This document shows positions 50,946 through 58,952 of a stretch of 64,000 nucleotides of DNA, one piece after another (the stretch's first letter is position 1; every line of letters begins with the position of its first letter). The position numbers and the translations under genes were made by a program. The stretch is taken from contig NZ_JACOPV010000014.1 in NCBI RefSeq assembly GCF_016881005.1, positions 147,855-211,854 on the forward strand, given 5' to 3'. The notes below the pieces were generated by a model, which ran no database searches, was not told the DNA's origin, and saw only the letters and a program-made list of their open reading frames with translations. Source of the DNA: Pseudomonas arcuscaelestis (lineage in GTDB: Bacteria > Pseudomonadota > Gammaproteobacteria > Pseudomonadales > Pseudomonadaceae).

Positions 50946-51538
50946 CACGCGTTCTCCTGATCGACGCCGACAATGATGATGTCGTCCGACTCATACGAGT
51001 GCGGCGGCACTGGCAGATTGAGCGGCGCCGGCTGGGATTTGTAGACGCGGCCAGCCAGGTCGTAGTGAGAACCGTGGCATGGGCAGAAGTAACCGCCGAC
51101 CCACTTGGGCCCCAGATCGACCGGAGCGACCTCGGGACGGAAGGTTGGCGAGCAGCCCAGGTGAGTGCACAGACCGACCAGTACCAGGATTTCCGGCTTG
51201 ATGGCGCGGTTTTCCGGGTTTACATAGGTAGGTTGAACCGATGCCTTGGATTCAGGATCGGAGAGGTCACCAGCGATCTTCTTGAGGTTGCCAAGGATCT
51301 CTTCGGTGCGGCGGACGATGAAGACCGGCTGACCGCGCCACTCAGCAATCATCTGCTGGCCTGGCTCAACCTTGGCGATATTGACCTTCACCGGTGCACC
51401 TGCGGCTTTCGCCTTGGCACTGGGGAACCATGACCCCACAAACGGGACCGCAGCCCCCACCGCTCCTGCAGCACCCACCACGGATGTGGCTGCTACGAGG
51501 AAGCGACGCCGGCCTGCATTGACGCCGTCATTGCTCAT
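50945..51538 (-). CDS. petA: Ubiquinol-cytochrome c reductase Rieske iron-sulfur subunit
   Basis: 2Fe-2S protein of complex III. The 197 residues start with a twin-arginine signal/anchor (GRRRFLVAATSVVGAAGAVG, about 9-28). Cluster ligands are in LCTHLGCSP (about 133-141) and CPCHGSHYD (about 159-167). It heads the petA-petB-petC operon. Confidence 0.97.
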   Translation of the reverse strand: MSNDGVNAGRRRFLVAATSVVGAAGAVGAAVPFVGSWFPSAKAKAAGAPVKVNIAKVEPGQQMIAEWRGQPVFIVRRTEEILGNLKKIAGDLSDPESKASVQPTYVNPENRAIKPEILVLVGLCTHLGCSPTFRPEVAPVDLGPKWVGGYFCPCHGSHYDLAGRVYKSQPAPLNLPVPPHSYESDDIIIVGVDQENA

Positions 51539-51747
51539 TCAGTCCTCTCCCATCAGCTTTATGGCCTGTTACAACAGGCATCTACTATGTAATTTCTGAA
51601 CTGCTAAAAATTTGCCGCATGGTAATGAAAAGACCCTTCTCTGACAAGGTGATTAGCCTGGGTCCGAGGCGCAATCCCTTGTAGCTCTTGACTTGCGTCT
51701 ATGCGGCAAGTTGTCACAGTAAAGACCAACATACTTATTCAAGACAT

Positions 51748-51785
51748 AAAAAAAGCCCGGTTCCACCAGGAACCGGGCTTTTTTT
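51748..51785. terminator. Terminator of rplM-rpsI
   Basis: An 11-bp stem AGCCCGGTTCC/GGAACCGGGCT with loop ACCA, with seven A residues upstream and seven T residues downstream. It ends rpsI on the minus strand. Confidence 0.95.
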
Positions 51786-51800
51786 GAACGCCGAAGCGAA

Positions 51801-52193
51801 TTAACGCTTGGAGTACTGAGGACGCTTACGTGCTTTACGCAGACCCACTTTCTTACGCTCGACTTCACGAGCGTCACGGGTTACGAAGCCAGCTTTGCGC
51901 AGAGCGCTACGCAGGGTTTCGTCGTATTGCATCAGTGCACGGGTGATACCGTGACGGATTGCACCGGCCTGGCCGCTGACACCACCACCGATAACGGTGA
52001 CGTAGATGTCGAACTTTTCGGTGGTCTCGGTCAGTTCCAGCGGCTGGCGTACTACCATGCGCGCGGTTTCACGACCGAAGAACACGTCCAGAGAACGGTT
52101 GTTGATGGAGATGTTACCGGTACCTGGACGCAGGAAAACGCGAGCGGTTGCGGTCTTGCGACGGCCAGTGCCGTAATTTTGAGTCGCCGACAT
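51801..52193 (-). CDS. rpsI: 30S ribosomal protein S9
   Basis: Small-subunit protein whose C-terminal tail reaches the P-site tRNA. The 130 residues include NYGTGRRKTATARVFLRPG, GGGVSGQAGAIRHGITRAL and the basic tail RKARKRPQYSKR. It follows rplM by 14 bp. Confidence 0.98.
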   Translation of the reverse strand: MSATQNYGTGRRKTATARVFLRPGTGNISINNRSLDVFFGRETARMVVRQPLELTETTEKFDIYVTVIGGGVSGQAGAIRHGITRALMQYDETLRSALRKAGFVTRDAREVERKKVGLRKARKRPQYSKR

Positions 52194-52207
52194 AATGAAC
52201 TATTCCG

Positions 52208-52636
52208 TTAAATCTTCAGTTCTTGGGGCTGCTGAGCAGTATGAGGGTGAGCAGCGCCCGCATAGACTTTCAGCTTACGGTACATGTCGCGACCCAGTGG
52301 GTTTTTAGGCAGCATGCCTTTAACCGCGGTCTCGATCACGCGCTCTGGGGCCTTGGCGATCAACTTCTCGAAGTTGATTTCCTTGATACCGCCCGGGAAG
52401 CCGGAGTGGGAGTAGTACATTTTGTCCGAAGCTTTGGCGCCAGTAACACGGATCTGCTCGGCATTGATGACGACGATGTAGTCGCCGGTGTCAACGTGAG
52501 GAGTGTATTCTGGTTTGTGCTTGCCACGCAGACGGCTAGCGATTTCGGTAGCCAGACGACCCAGGGTCTGACCAGCGGCGTCAACTACGAACCAGTCGCG
52601 CTTTACTGTTTCCGGTTTAGCAGTAAAAGTTTTCAT
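52208..52636 (-). CDS. rplM: 50S ribosomal protein L13
   Basis: Early-assembly large-subunit protein. The 142 residues start MKTFTAKPETVKRDWFVVDA and contain GRLATEIASRLRGKHK and AVKGMLPKNPLGRDMYRKLK. First gene of the rplM-rpsI operon, with a clear promoter. Confidence 0.98.
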   Translation of the reverse strand: MKTFTAKPETVKRDWFVVDAAGQTLGRLATEIASRLRGKHKPEYTPHVDTGDYIVVINAEQIRVTGAKASDKMYYSHSGFPGGIKEINFEKLIAKAPERVIETAVKGMLPKNPLGRDMYRKLKVYAGAAHPHTAQQPQELKI

Positions 52637-52679
52637 TCTTTATAGCCTCAGGGGCCGCCCAGCGAAAATAAGACGGCAG

Positions 52680-52708
52680 ATCTTACTGGATAGTGCGCAC
52701 CTTGACAA
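52680..52708 (-). promoter_or_regulatory. Sigma-70 promoter of rplM-rpsI
   Basis: TTGTCA (52708-52703), a 17-bp spacer and TAAGAT (52685-52680) on the minus strand, about 45 bases before the rplM start. Confidence 0.7.
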
Positions 52709-52884
52709 GTCAAGGACACAGCCGCACACGGACGCTATCGGGGGCTCGGGTCAGCGCGTCCAATATTCGGCAGGGTTCTTCTGTGAGCGGGGCATCACTC
52801 CCACACGCAGAGAGGGGCTGAATTATCCAGATTGCGGAAAAAATTTCAACCTGCTTTTATGCTTCTTTTACCAGGGAGAAGCCA

Positions 52885-53925
52885 ATGGACTACCGCCAAC
52901 TGGGTCGCACCGACCTCAATGTCAGCGCTTTGTGCCTGGGCACCATGACCTGGGGCGAGCAGAATGATCAGGCCCAGGCCTTCCTGCAGATCGAGCGCGC
53001 CAAGGCGGCCGGCATCAATTTCATCGATACTGCCGAGATGTATCCGGTGCCACCGCGCCCGGAAACCTGCGCCGCCACCGAACAGTTCATCGGCAACTGG
53101 TTCAAGACGCGCGGCGATCGTGCCGACTGGATCCTGGCGAGCAAGGTTGCAGGCCCCGGCAATGGCATCAGTCATATTCGTGATGGCCAGCTCAAACACA
53201 ACCGCCAGCACATCGTTGCGGCCCTGGACGACAGCCTCAAGCGCCTGCAAACCGACTGGATCGATCTGTATCAATTGCACTGGCCAGAGCGCAGCACCAA
53301 CTTCTTCGGCAAGCTGGGTTACCAGCACTTGCCCCAGGATCACTTCACGCCGCTGGAAGAAACCCTGGAAGTGCTCGACGAGCAGGTAAAAGCCGGCAAG
53401 ATTCGCCACATTGGCCTGTCCAACGAAACGCCATGGGGCACGATGAAATTCCTGCAACTGGCCGAGAGCCGTGGCTGGAGCCGTGCGGTGTCGATTCAAA
53501 ACCCCTACAACCTGCTCAACCGCAGTTTCGAAATAGGCCTGGCAGAAATTGCCATTCGCGAGCAATGCGGCTTGCTGGCCTACTCGCCACTGGCTTTCGG
53601 CATGCTTTCAGGCAAGTACGAGAACGGTGCCCGACCTGCAAACAGCCGCCTGACCCTATTCAGTCGCTTCTCGCGCTACTCCAACCCGCAGACGGTGGCG
53701 GCCTGCAGCCGCTACGTGAAGCTTGCCCGTGACCACGGCCTGGATCCGGCGCAAATGGCCCTGGCCTTTGTTACCCGCCAGCCATTCGTCACCAGCAACA
53801 TCATTGGTGCGACCACCCTGGAGCAACTGGAAAGCAACCTGGACAGCTTCGCGCTGACACTTGGCGATGAGCTTTTGGCAGGTATAGAAGCCATTCACCA
53901 GGATCATCCTAACCCCGCTCCATAA
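52885..53925 (+). CDS. Aldo-keto reductase, Tas family
   Basis: Cytosolic NADP(H)-dependent oxidoreductase with a TIM barrel, 346 residues. It starts MDYRQLGRTDLNVSALCLGT. Catalytic Asp and Tyr lie in NFIDTAEMYP (about residues 48-57), Lys in ILASKVAGPG (about 84-93), and His in DWIDLYQLHWPER (about 128-140). The length and the proline-rich stretch after the Tyr fit the E. coli Tas group. The natural substrate is unknown. AGGGAGA precedes the ATG. Confidence 0.88.
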   Translation: MDYRQLGRTDLNVSALCLGTMTWGEQNDQAQAFLQIERAKAAGINFIDTAEMYPVPPRPETCAATEQFIGNWFKTRGDRADWILASKVAGPGNGISHIRDGQLKHNRQHIVAALDDSLKRLQTDWIDLYQLHWPERSTNFFGKLGYQHLPQDHFTPLEETLEVLDEQVKAGKIRHIGLSNETPWGTMKFLQLAESRGWSRAVSIQNPYNLLNRSFEIGLAEIAIREQCGLLAYSPLAFGMLSGKYENGARPANSRLTLFSRFSRYSNPQTVAACSRYVKLARDHGLDPAQMALAFVTRQPFVTSNIIGATTLEQLESNLDSFALTLGDELLAGIEAIHQDHPNPAP

Positions 53926-53936
53926 GCCGCTTCAGG

Positions 53937-53961
53937 GGTTCCCGTGCAGCGCGCGGGAACC
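53937..53961 (+). terminator. Hairpin after the aldo-keto reductase gene
   Basis: Perfect 8-bp stem GGTTCCCG/CGGGAACC with a 9-nt loop shortly after the stop codon; no T-run. Confidence 0.45.
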
Positions 53962-54036
53962 GGGGTAGACACAACGGCCAAAAAATAAGACGATCCAGCC
54001 GGTGATTGACCACTCTACCCTATAAGAATAACGAAA

Positions 54037-55038
54037 ATGATGTTTACCCAACCTACAACGCCCTTGCGGCGCGTCAGCATCCTGGCCATCGACAACGTCT
54101 TCGCGGCAACACTCATGCAAGCCAAGGATTTCTTCCACCTGGCCAGCCTGCGTTATAGCAAGCAACTGGGCCTGGGCCTGAAGCCGATATTCGAAACCCG
54201 CCTGGTGAGCCCCGACGGCCTGCCGGCACGTAGTTTCAGTGATGTGCTGATTCCTGTTGACGGCCCGCTGGAGCAAGCCGACGTGATCATCCTCCCGGCC
54301 TTCTGGGACGATTTCGAAACCCTTTGTCAGCGGTACCCCCAGGTATTGCCATGGCTGCGCGAACAACACGCCCGTGGCGCTGTGCTCTGCGGCGAAGCGA
54401 GTGGTGTGTTCTGGCTGGCCGAGTCAGGCCTGCTCGACGGTAAGGAAGCGACCACCTACTGGCGGTTCTTCAATCAATTTGCCGAGCGCTTCCCCAAGGT
54501 CACCCTGAACCAGGACAAGCACCTGACCGACGCCGACAATCTCTATTGTGCTGGCGGTACGACCTCGGCCTGCGATCTGTACATTTATTTGATCGAACGA
54601 TTCTGCGGCGCCAATGTGGCCCAGGCGGTTGCCCGCGACACCCTCTATGAAGTGCAGCGCAACTACACCCCAGGGCGCATGGGCTTCGGCGGACAAAAGC
54701 TGCACCAGGACCTGATCATCCTGCAGATCCAGCAATGGCTGGAAGAACACTTCGCCGACAAATTCCGCTTCGAAGACGTCGCGCGCAATCATGGCATGAG
54801 CATCCGTAACTTCATGCGCCGCTTCCAGACCGCAACCGGTGACAAACCGTTGCACTACCTGCAACGGCTACGGATCGAAACGGCCAAGGGTTTGCTGTCG
54901 GGCTCGCGCAAAAGCATCAAGACCATCAGCTATGAAGTGGGCTACGACGATGCAAGCTTTTTTGCACGACTGTTCAGGCAACACACCGAACTGTCACCGA
55001 ACCAGTATCGGCAACAGTTCGTCCAGGAAGCTGGATAA
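54037..55038 (+). CDS. GlxA-type AraC family regulator with DJ-1/PfpI domain
   Basis: Transcription regulator of 333 residues. The N-terminal half (about 1-200) is a glutamine-amidotransferase-like DJ-1/PfpI domain with the nucleophile-elbow region AVLCGEASGVFWLAESGLL (Cys present) and YCAGGTTSACDLYIYLIE. The C-terminal AraC domain (about 225-330) has two helix-turn-helix units, FEDVARNHGMSIRNFMRRF and IKTISYEVGYDDASFFARLF. Relatives control amino-acid or betaine catabolism; the target here is not evident. It follows the Tas-like gene in the same direction. Confidence 0.88.
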   Translation: MMFTQPTTPLRRVSILAIDNVFAATLMQAKDFFHLASLRYSKQLGLGLKPIFETRLVSPDGLPARSFSDVLIPVDGPLEQADVIILPAFWDDFETLCQRYPQVLPWLREQHARGAVLCGEASGVFWLAESGLLDGKEATTYWRFFNQFAERFPKVTLNQDKHLTDADNLYCAGGTTSACDLYIYLIERFCGANVAQAVARDTLYEVQRNYTPGRMGFGGQKLHQDLIILQIQQWLEEHFADKFRFEDVARNHGMSIRNFMRRFQTATGDKPLHYLQRLRIETAKGLLSGSRKSIKTISYEVGYDDASFFARLFRQHTELSPNQYRQQFVQEAG

Positions 55039-55059
55039 AAGCTGCTCGCTTCACAGTAA

Positions 55060-55111
55060 AAGCGGCAAGTAAGAGCAAGCGCCTGGCGCGAAACGTTTTT
55101 ACTTGCCGCTT
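55060..55111. terminator. 13-bp inverted repeat between convergent genes
   Basis: Perfect arms AAGCGGCAAGTAA (55060-55072) and TTACTTGCCGCTT (55099-55111) with a 26-nt spacer, 21 bases after the GlxA-type gene and 20 bases before the zapE stop. Probably a bidirectional transcription end; a short repeat family is possible. Confidence 0.55.
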
Positions 55112-55131
55112 GCCGCGAATAACTGGCAGCG

Positions 55132-56226
55132 TCAGGGCTTGTGTGCGCGGGAGAGGAATTCGTGGGACTGCATTTCCAGCAGACGGCTGAGGGTACGCTG
55201 GAACTCGAAGGTCAGGCGACCACCGGTGTACAGGTCCTTGAGTTCTACTTCAGCCGAGATGATCAGCTTGACGTTGCGGTCATAGAATTCATCGACCATG
55301 TTGATGAAGCGCCGAGCAATGTCGTCGGTCGCAACACTCATCTGCTCGACGTCGCTGAGCAACACGGCATGGAAAATCTTGCCTAGCTCGATGTAGTCGT
55401 TCTGGCTACGCGGGCCATCGCACAATTCGCGGAAGTCGAACCAGGCCACGTCGTCACAGGTACGCAGCGCGCGAATCTCGCGATTCTCGATAATCAGTAC
55501 GTCGTTCTCTACCGCCTGGGTGCACTCTGGTGTCAGCGCGCGGAAGCTTTTGCGCAGGCTTTCGTGGGCAGCTTCGTCCAGTGGAAAGTGGAACAGCTCG
55601 GCCTGCTCCAGGTGGCGCAAGCGATAGTCGACGCCGCTATCGACGTTGACGATTTCGGTGTTCTGCTTGATCAAGGCGATCGCAGGCAGGAAACGCGCAC
55701 GTTGCAGGCCGTCCTTGTACAAACCATCCGGCACGATGTTGGAGGTGGCCACCAGGGTTACGCCGTTCTTGAACAGTTCCTCCATCAGGGTGCCAAGGAT
55801 CATCGCGTCGGTAATGTCAGAAACGAAGAACTCGTCAAAGCAGATCACCCGCGCCTCATCGGAAAAGCGCTTGGCAATAATGGTGAGCGGGTTCTTCTCA
55901 CCCTTGAGGGTTTTCATTTCTTCGTGCACGCGCTTCATGAAGCGGTGGAAGTGCGTGCGCACTTTCTGCTGGAACGGCAGCGCTTCGAAGAACGTATCGA
56001 CCAGGTAGGTTTTACCGCGCCCTACCCCACCCCAGAAGTACAAGCCCTTGACCGGTGCCTGCTCTTTCTTGCCAAACAACTTGCCGAGCACGCCCGGCTT
56101 GTTGTTTTGCGCCGCGATCAGATCGTCGTACAGGCGCTGCAAATGACGCACGGCAGTTTCCTGCGCCGCGTCATGGAAGAATTCGGGACGTTTCAGATCT
56201 GCTTGGTATCGTTCTAGGGGCGTCAT
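55132..56226 (-). CDS. zapE: Cell division ATPase ZapE (AFG1 family)
   Basis: AAA-type ATPase of 364 residues; E. coli ZapE associates with the Z-ring under stress. Walker A is FWGGVGRGKTYLVD (about residues 63-76) and Walker B VICFDEFFVSDITDAM (about 130-145). Sensor residues lie in TLVATSNIVPDGLYKDGLQR (about 158-177). Full length. It lies downstream of trpS with a terminator in between. Confidence 0.93.
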   Translation of the reverse strand: MTPLERYQADLKRPEFFHDAAQETAVRHLQRLYDDLIAAQNNKPGVLGKLFGKKEQAPVKGLYFWGGVGRGKTYLVDTFFEALPFQQKVRTHFHRFMKRVHEEMKTLKGEKNPLTIIAKRFSDEARVICFDEFFVSDITDAMILGTLMEELFKNGVTLVATSNIVPDGLYKDGLQRARFLPAIALIKQNTEIVNVDSGVDYRLRHLEQAELFHFPLDEAAHESLRKSFRALTPECTQAVENDVLIIENREIRALRTCDDVAWFDFRELCDGPRSQNDYIELGKIFHAVLLSDVEQMSVATDDIARRFINMVDEFYDRNVKLIISAEVELKDLYTGGRLTFEFQRTLSRLLEMQSHEFLSRAHKP

Positions 56227-56244
56227 AATTCGTTAGCAAGGTAA

Positions 56245-56275
56245 CAAAAACGGGCCGTCACTGTAGCGACGGCCC
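56245..56275 (-). terminator. Rho-independent terminator of trpS
   Basis: Stem GGGCCGTC/GACGGCCC with an 8-nt loop followed on the minus strand by GTTTTTG. Confidence 0.8.
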
Positions 56276-56308
56276 TGGAGAATGGCAATCAGACTTGCGT
56301 CAGACTGT

Positions 56309-57658
56309 TCAGTCCTGCTGAGGTTGCAAGGCAGCGCGCAGGCCCTCAATTGCAGCATCGCGAGCGGCTTCGTCGGCCAGTTGCGGCCCCTCGGCAACAC
56401 ACTCGCCTTCCAGCCACAGGCTGAAGCCCAGGCCTTCGCTACGCACGTCCAACTCGCCGCCCTGCTGCAGTTGCTTGCTGATTGCGCCAGCGGTTTTGCC
56501 ATCGGCGAAATTGCGCGACAGCAGCAGTTGCTCACCATCGGCCGCCAGCAGACGGAAACGGAAACTGCCGTCGTCTTCACGGAAGCTGACAAAGCGCGCT
56601 GCCTTGACGGCTTTTTTCTTGGTCTGGGCAACGCCCTGCTCGATGCTGCGGAACGAGCGCAAACCCACGGCCTCGCGCAGTTGCTCAAGGAATGGTGTGG
56701 CAACCTTGCGGGCTTTCTGAGCGCCGGCCAGCAGAATATCTTCCAGATCTGTCGGACGGCTGATCAGCTGATGATAACGCTCGCGGGGCTCGCTCAACTG
56801 GTTGTCGAGCAACTGGAACAGACGCTGCTTGGCTTCCCCCCAACCCAGCCCCTGCAACAACTCGCTGCGGAACTCGTCGGCTTGGGTCGGCGTTGCGAAT
56901 GCCTGGAACAGCGTGAACAGGTGCGAGTTGTCTGGATCCTTGGCTTCGCCCGGCGCGCGGGAATCGGTGACGATGCGCGAGATGGCATCCTTCATGTCCT
57001 TGGCGCTGGTGAACAAGGGGATGGTGTTGTCGTAGCTCTTGGACATCTTGCGCCCGTCCAGGCCCGGCAACGTCGCCACGCTTTCTTCGATCAGCGCTTC
57101 GGGCATGGCGAAGAATTCCTTGCCCTGGCCAAACAGGTGATTGAAGCGCTGGCCGATATCACGCGCCATTTCCACGTGCTGGATCTGGTCGCGACCGACC
57201 GGCACCTTGTTGGCGTTGAACATGAGGATGTCGGCAGCCATCAGTACCGGGTAGCTGTACAGGCCCATGCTGATACCGGCATCCGGGTCTTCACCGCTCT
57301 CCAGGTTCTTGTCCACCGAAGCCTTGTAGGCGTGCGCACGATTGAGCAGGCCTTTGGCCGCGACGCAAGTCAGCAACCAGGTCAGTTCAGGGATTTCAGG
57401 AATATCGGATTGGCGATAGAAGGTCACACGTTCCGGGTCCAGGCCACCGGCCAGCCAGGTCGCGGCGATTTCCAGACGCGAGCGCTGGATGCGCTGCGGG
57501 TCATCGCACTTGATCAAGGCGTGGTAGTCGGCCAGGAAGTAGAACGAGTCGACACCCGGCTCACGGCTGGCGAGGATCGCCGGGCGGATGGCACCGGCGT
57601 AGTTGCCCAGGTGAGGCGTGCCCGTGGTGGTGATACCGGTAAGGATGCGCGTAGTCAT
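56309..57658 (-). CDS. trpS: Tryptophan--tRNA ligase, long form
   Basis: Class I aminoacyl-tRNA synthetase. The 449-residue protein has TGTPHLGNYAGAIRP (HIGH-type motif, about residues 10-24) and GRKMSKSYDNTIP (KMSKS, about 200). It is about 110 residues longer than E. coli TrpS. The extra C-terminal region (about 345-449) reads as a separate small domain with VSFREDDGSFRFRLLAADGE; this long form is usual in pseudomonads. Confidence 0.94.
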   Translation of the reverse strand: MTTRILTGITTTGTPHLGNYAGAIRPAILASREPGVDSFYFLADYHALIKCDDPQRIQRSRLEIAATWLAGGLDPERVTFYRQSDIPEIPELTWLLTCVAAKGLLNRAHAYKASVDKNLESGEDPDAGISMGLYSYPVLMAADILMFNANKVPVGRDQIQHVEMARDIGQRFNHLFGQGKEFFAMPEALIEESVATLPGLDGRKMSKSYDNTIPLFTSAKDMKDAISRIVTDSRAPGEAKDPDNSHLFTLFQAFATPTQADEFRSELLQGLGWGEAKQRLFQLLDNQLSEPRERYHQLISRPTDLEDILLAGAQKARKVATPFLEQLREAVGLRSFRSIEQGVAQTKKKAVKAARFVSFREDDGSFRFRLLAADGEQLLLSRNFADGKTAGAISKQLQQGGELDVRSEGLGFSLWLEGECVAEGPQLADEAARDAAIEGLRAALQPQQD

Positions 57659-57682
57659 GGGTAATCGCTTATCAGGCTTGTT

Positions 57683-58318
57683 TCAGTTCGAAAGGCGCGG
57701 CAACACCAGATCCTTGAGGTCGGTGAGCTTGCCGTGGAAAAAGTGTCCGCATTCTGCCACTTTCAGCAGCTCATGGGGGCGTGGCAGTGCAGCGGACCAG
57801 TCATAGACGATCTGTGGGTCGATCACTTCGTCGGTTTCTGGCTGTATCACACTCAAGGCGCAGGCCTGCGGTAAAGCGTCGTGGTCTTTCAAACGCATCA
57901 CGGCCGGGGCAACCATGAACAGGCGCTTGAGCGGTGCGCCTTGCGCTTCGAGACGGCCGCCCAGGCTGGCCGCAACAAAACCACCGAAGGAAAACCCCAT
58001 CAGGGTGAGCGGTAAATCAGGATGTTTTTCCCGCAGCCAGGCTGCTGCCGCCTCGGCATCATCCACCTCACCACTGCCCATGTCGTGGCTGCCAGCACTG
58101 GCACCTACGCCCCGGTAGTTGAAACGCAGGGTAATATAGCCGGCATCGCGAGCGGTACGCTGGAGCATCGACACAACCTTGTTGGTCATGGTCCCGCCCT
58201 GAACGGGGTTCGGGTGACACAGCAGCACCACACCTCGGGCGTCGACAACGTCCAGATACAAAGCTTCCAATTGACCGACTGGGCCATCGATGAATACGGG
58301 GGTTTCGCGGATAAGCAA
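57683..58318 (-). CDS. Alpha/beta hydrolase of the CocE/dienelactone-hydrolase-like type
   Basis: Serine hydrolase of 211 residues. Seen are the oxyanion region LLCHPNPVQGGTMTNKVV (about 33-50), the nucleophile elbow GFSFGGFVA (Ser about 108), the acid Asp in ETDEVIDPQ, and the catalytic His in VAECGHFFHGKL (about 192). Substrate unknown. The start is TTG with GGAG 8 bases upstream; no ATG precedes the fold. It precedes trpS in the same direction. Confidence 0.85.
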   Translation of the reverse strand: MLIRETPVFIDGPVGQLEALYLDVVDARGVVLLCHPNPVQGGTMTNKVVSMLQRTARDAGYITLRFNYRGVGASAGSHDMGSGEVDDAEAAAAWLREKHPDLPLTLMGFSFGGFVAASLGGRLEAQGAPLKRLFMVAPAVMRLKDHDALPQACALSVIQPETDEVIDPQIVYDWSAALPRPHELLKVAECGHFFHGKLTDLKDLVLPRLSN

Positions 58319-58456
58319 GGATAAACTCCGTGACCTCGGAAAGGGTCGACTCGTCTAGCTGAATGATTCTGTCTGAGATATTTGCGATGGTTCGCGGTAT
58401 ACAGCGCAGGTCCGAGCCGTTAACGTAAAGCAAAGCCGTTTATAGAGGAAGGACTC

Positions 58457-58894
58457 GTGGAACTCTCGCTCTTAGTTTGGTTGTTGCCGACCCTGGCCCT
58501 CGTCGTGGGCGTTGTCGTTGGTTTCCTGGTCGCGCGCTTGCTGCCCAATGCTGCGCCAAGCAGCACTCAGCGGCAGCTGGATGATATTCAGGAACGTTTC
58601 GATAGCTACCAGAATGAGGTGGTTACCCACTTCAACAGCACGGCTGCATTGGTCAAGAAACTGACCCAAAGTTACCAGGAAGTTCAGGACCATCTGGCCG
58701 ATGGCGCCAACCGCCTGGCCCTGGACGAATTGACCCGCCAGCGTCTGCTGGCCTCTTTGCACTCTGAAGCGGTGCAGGCCCCTCGTGACCGCCTGACCCC
58801 ACCAAAGGATACCGAAGTACCGCGAGACTACGCGCCAAAAGCACCCAACTCGCCGGGCATGCTCGATGAGCACTACGGGCTAAAGCGCAACTAA
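58457..58894 (+). CDS. zapG: YhcB/ZapG family (DUF1043) inner-membrane protein
   Basis: A 145-residue bitopic protein: one N-terminal helix (LVWLLPTLALVVGVVVGFLV, about 6-25), a long coiled coil (about 35-95, STQRQLDDIQERFDSYQNEV), and a disordered Pro-rich tail. E. coli YhcB/ZapG links envelope growth and division. The start is GTG with AGAGGAAGGA upstream. It is divergent from the hydrolase gene. Confidence 0.9.
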   Translation: MELSLLVWLLPTLALVVGVVVGFLVARLLPNAAPSSTQRQLDDIQERFDSYQNEVVTHFNSTAALVKKLTQSYQEVQDHLADGANRLALDELTRQRLLASLHSEAVQAPRDRLTPPKDTEVPRDYAPKAPNSPGMLDEHYGLKRN

Positions 58895-58912
58895 GCCCAA
58901 GCACCGACAATG

Positions 58913-58940
58913 TGTGGGAGCGGATGAATCCGCTCCCACA
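58913..58940. terminator. REP-like hairpin between zapG and mdeB
   Basis: Arms TGTGGGAGCGGAT and ATCCGCTCCCACA, a 13-bp perfect palindrome with a 2-nt centre, in the gap between convergent genes. It matches the GTGGGAGCGG core of Pseudomonas intergenic palindromes and can end both transcripts. Confidence 0.7.
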
Positions 58941-58952
58941 CTTGTTTACCCC

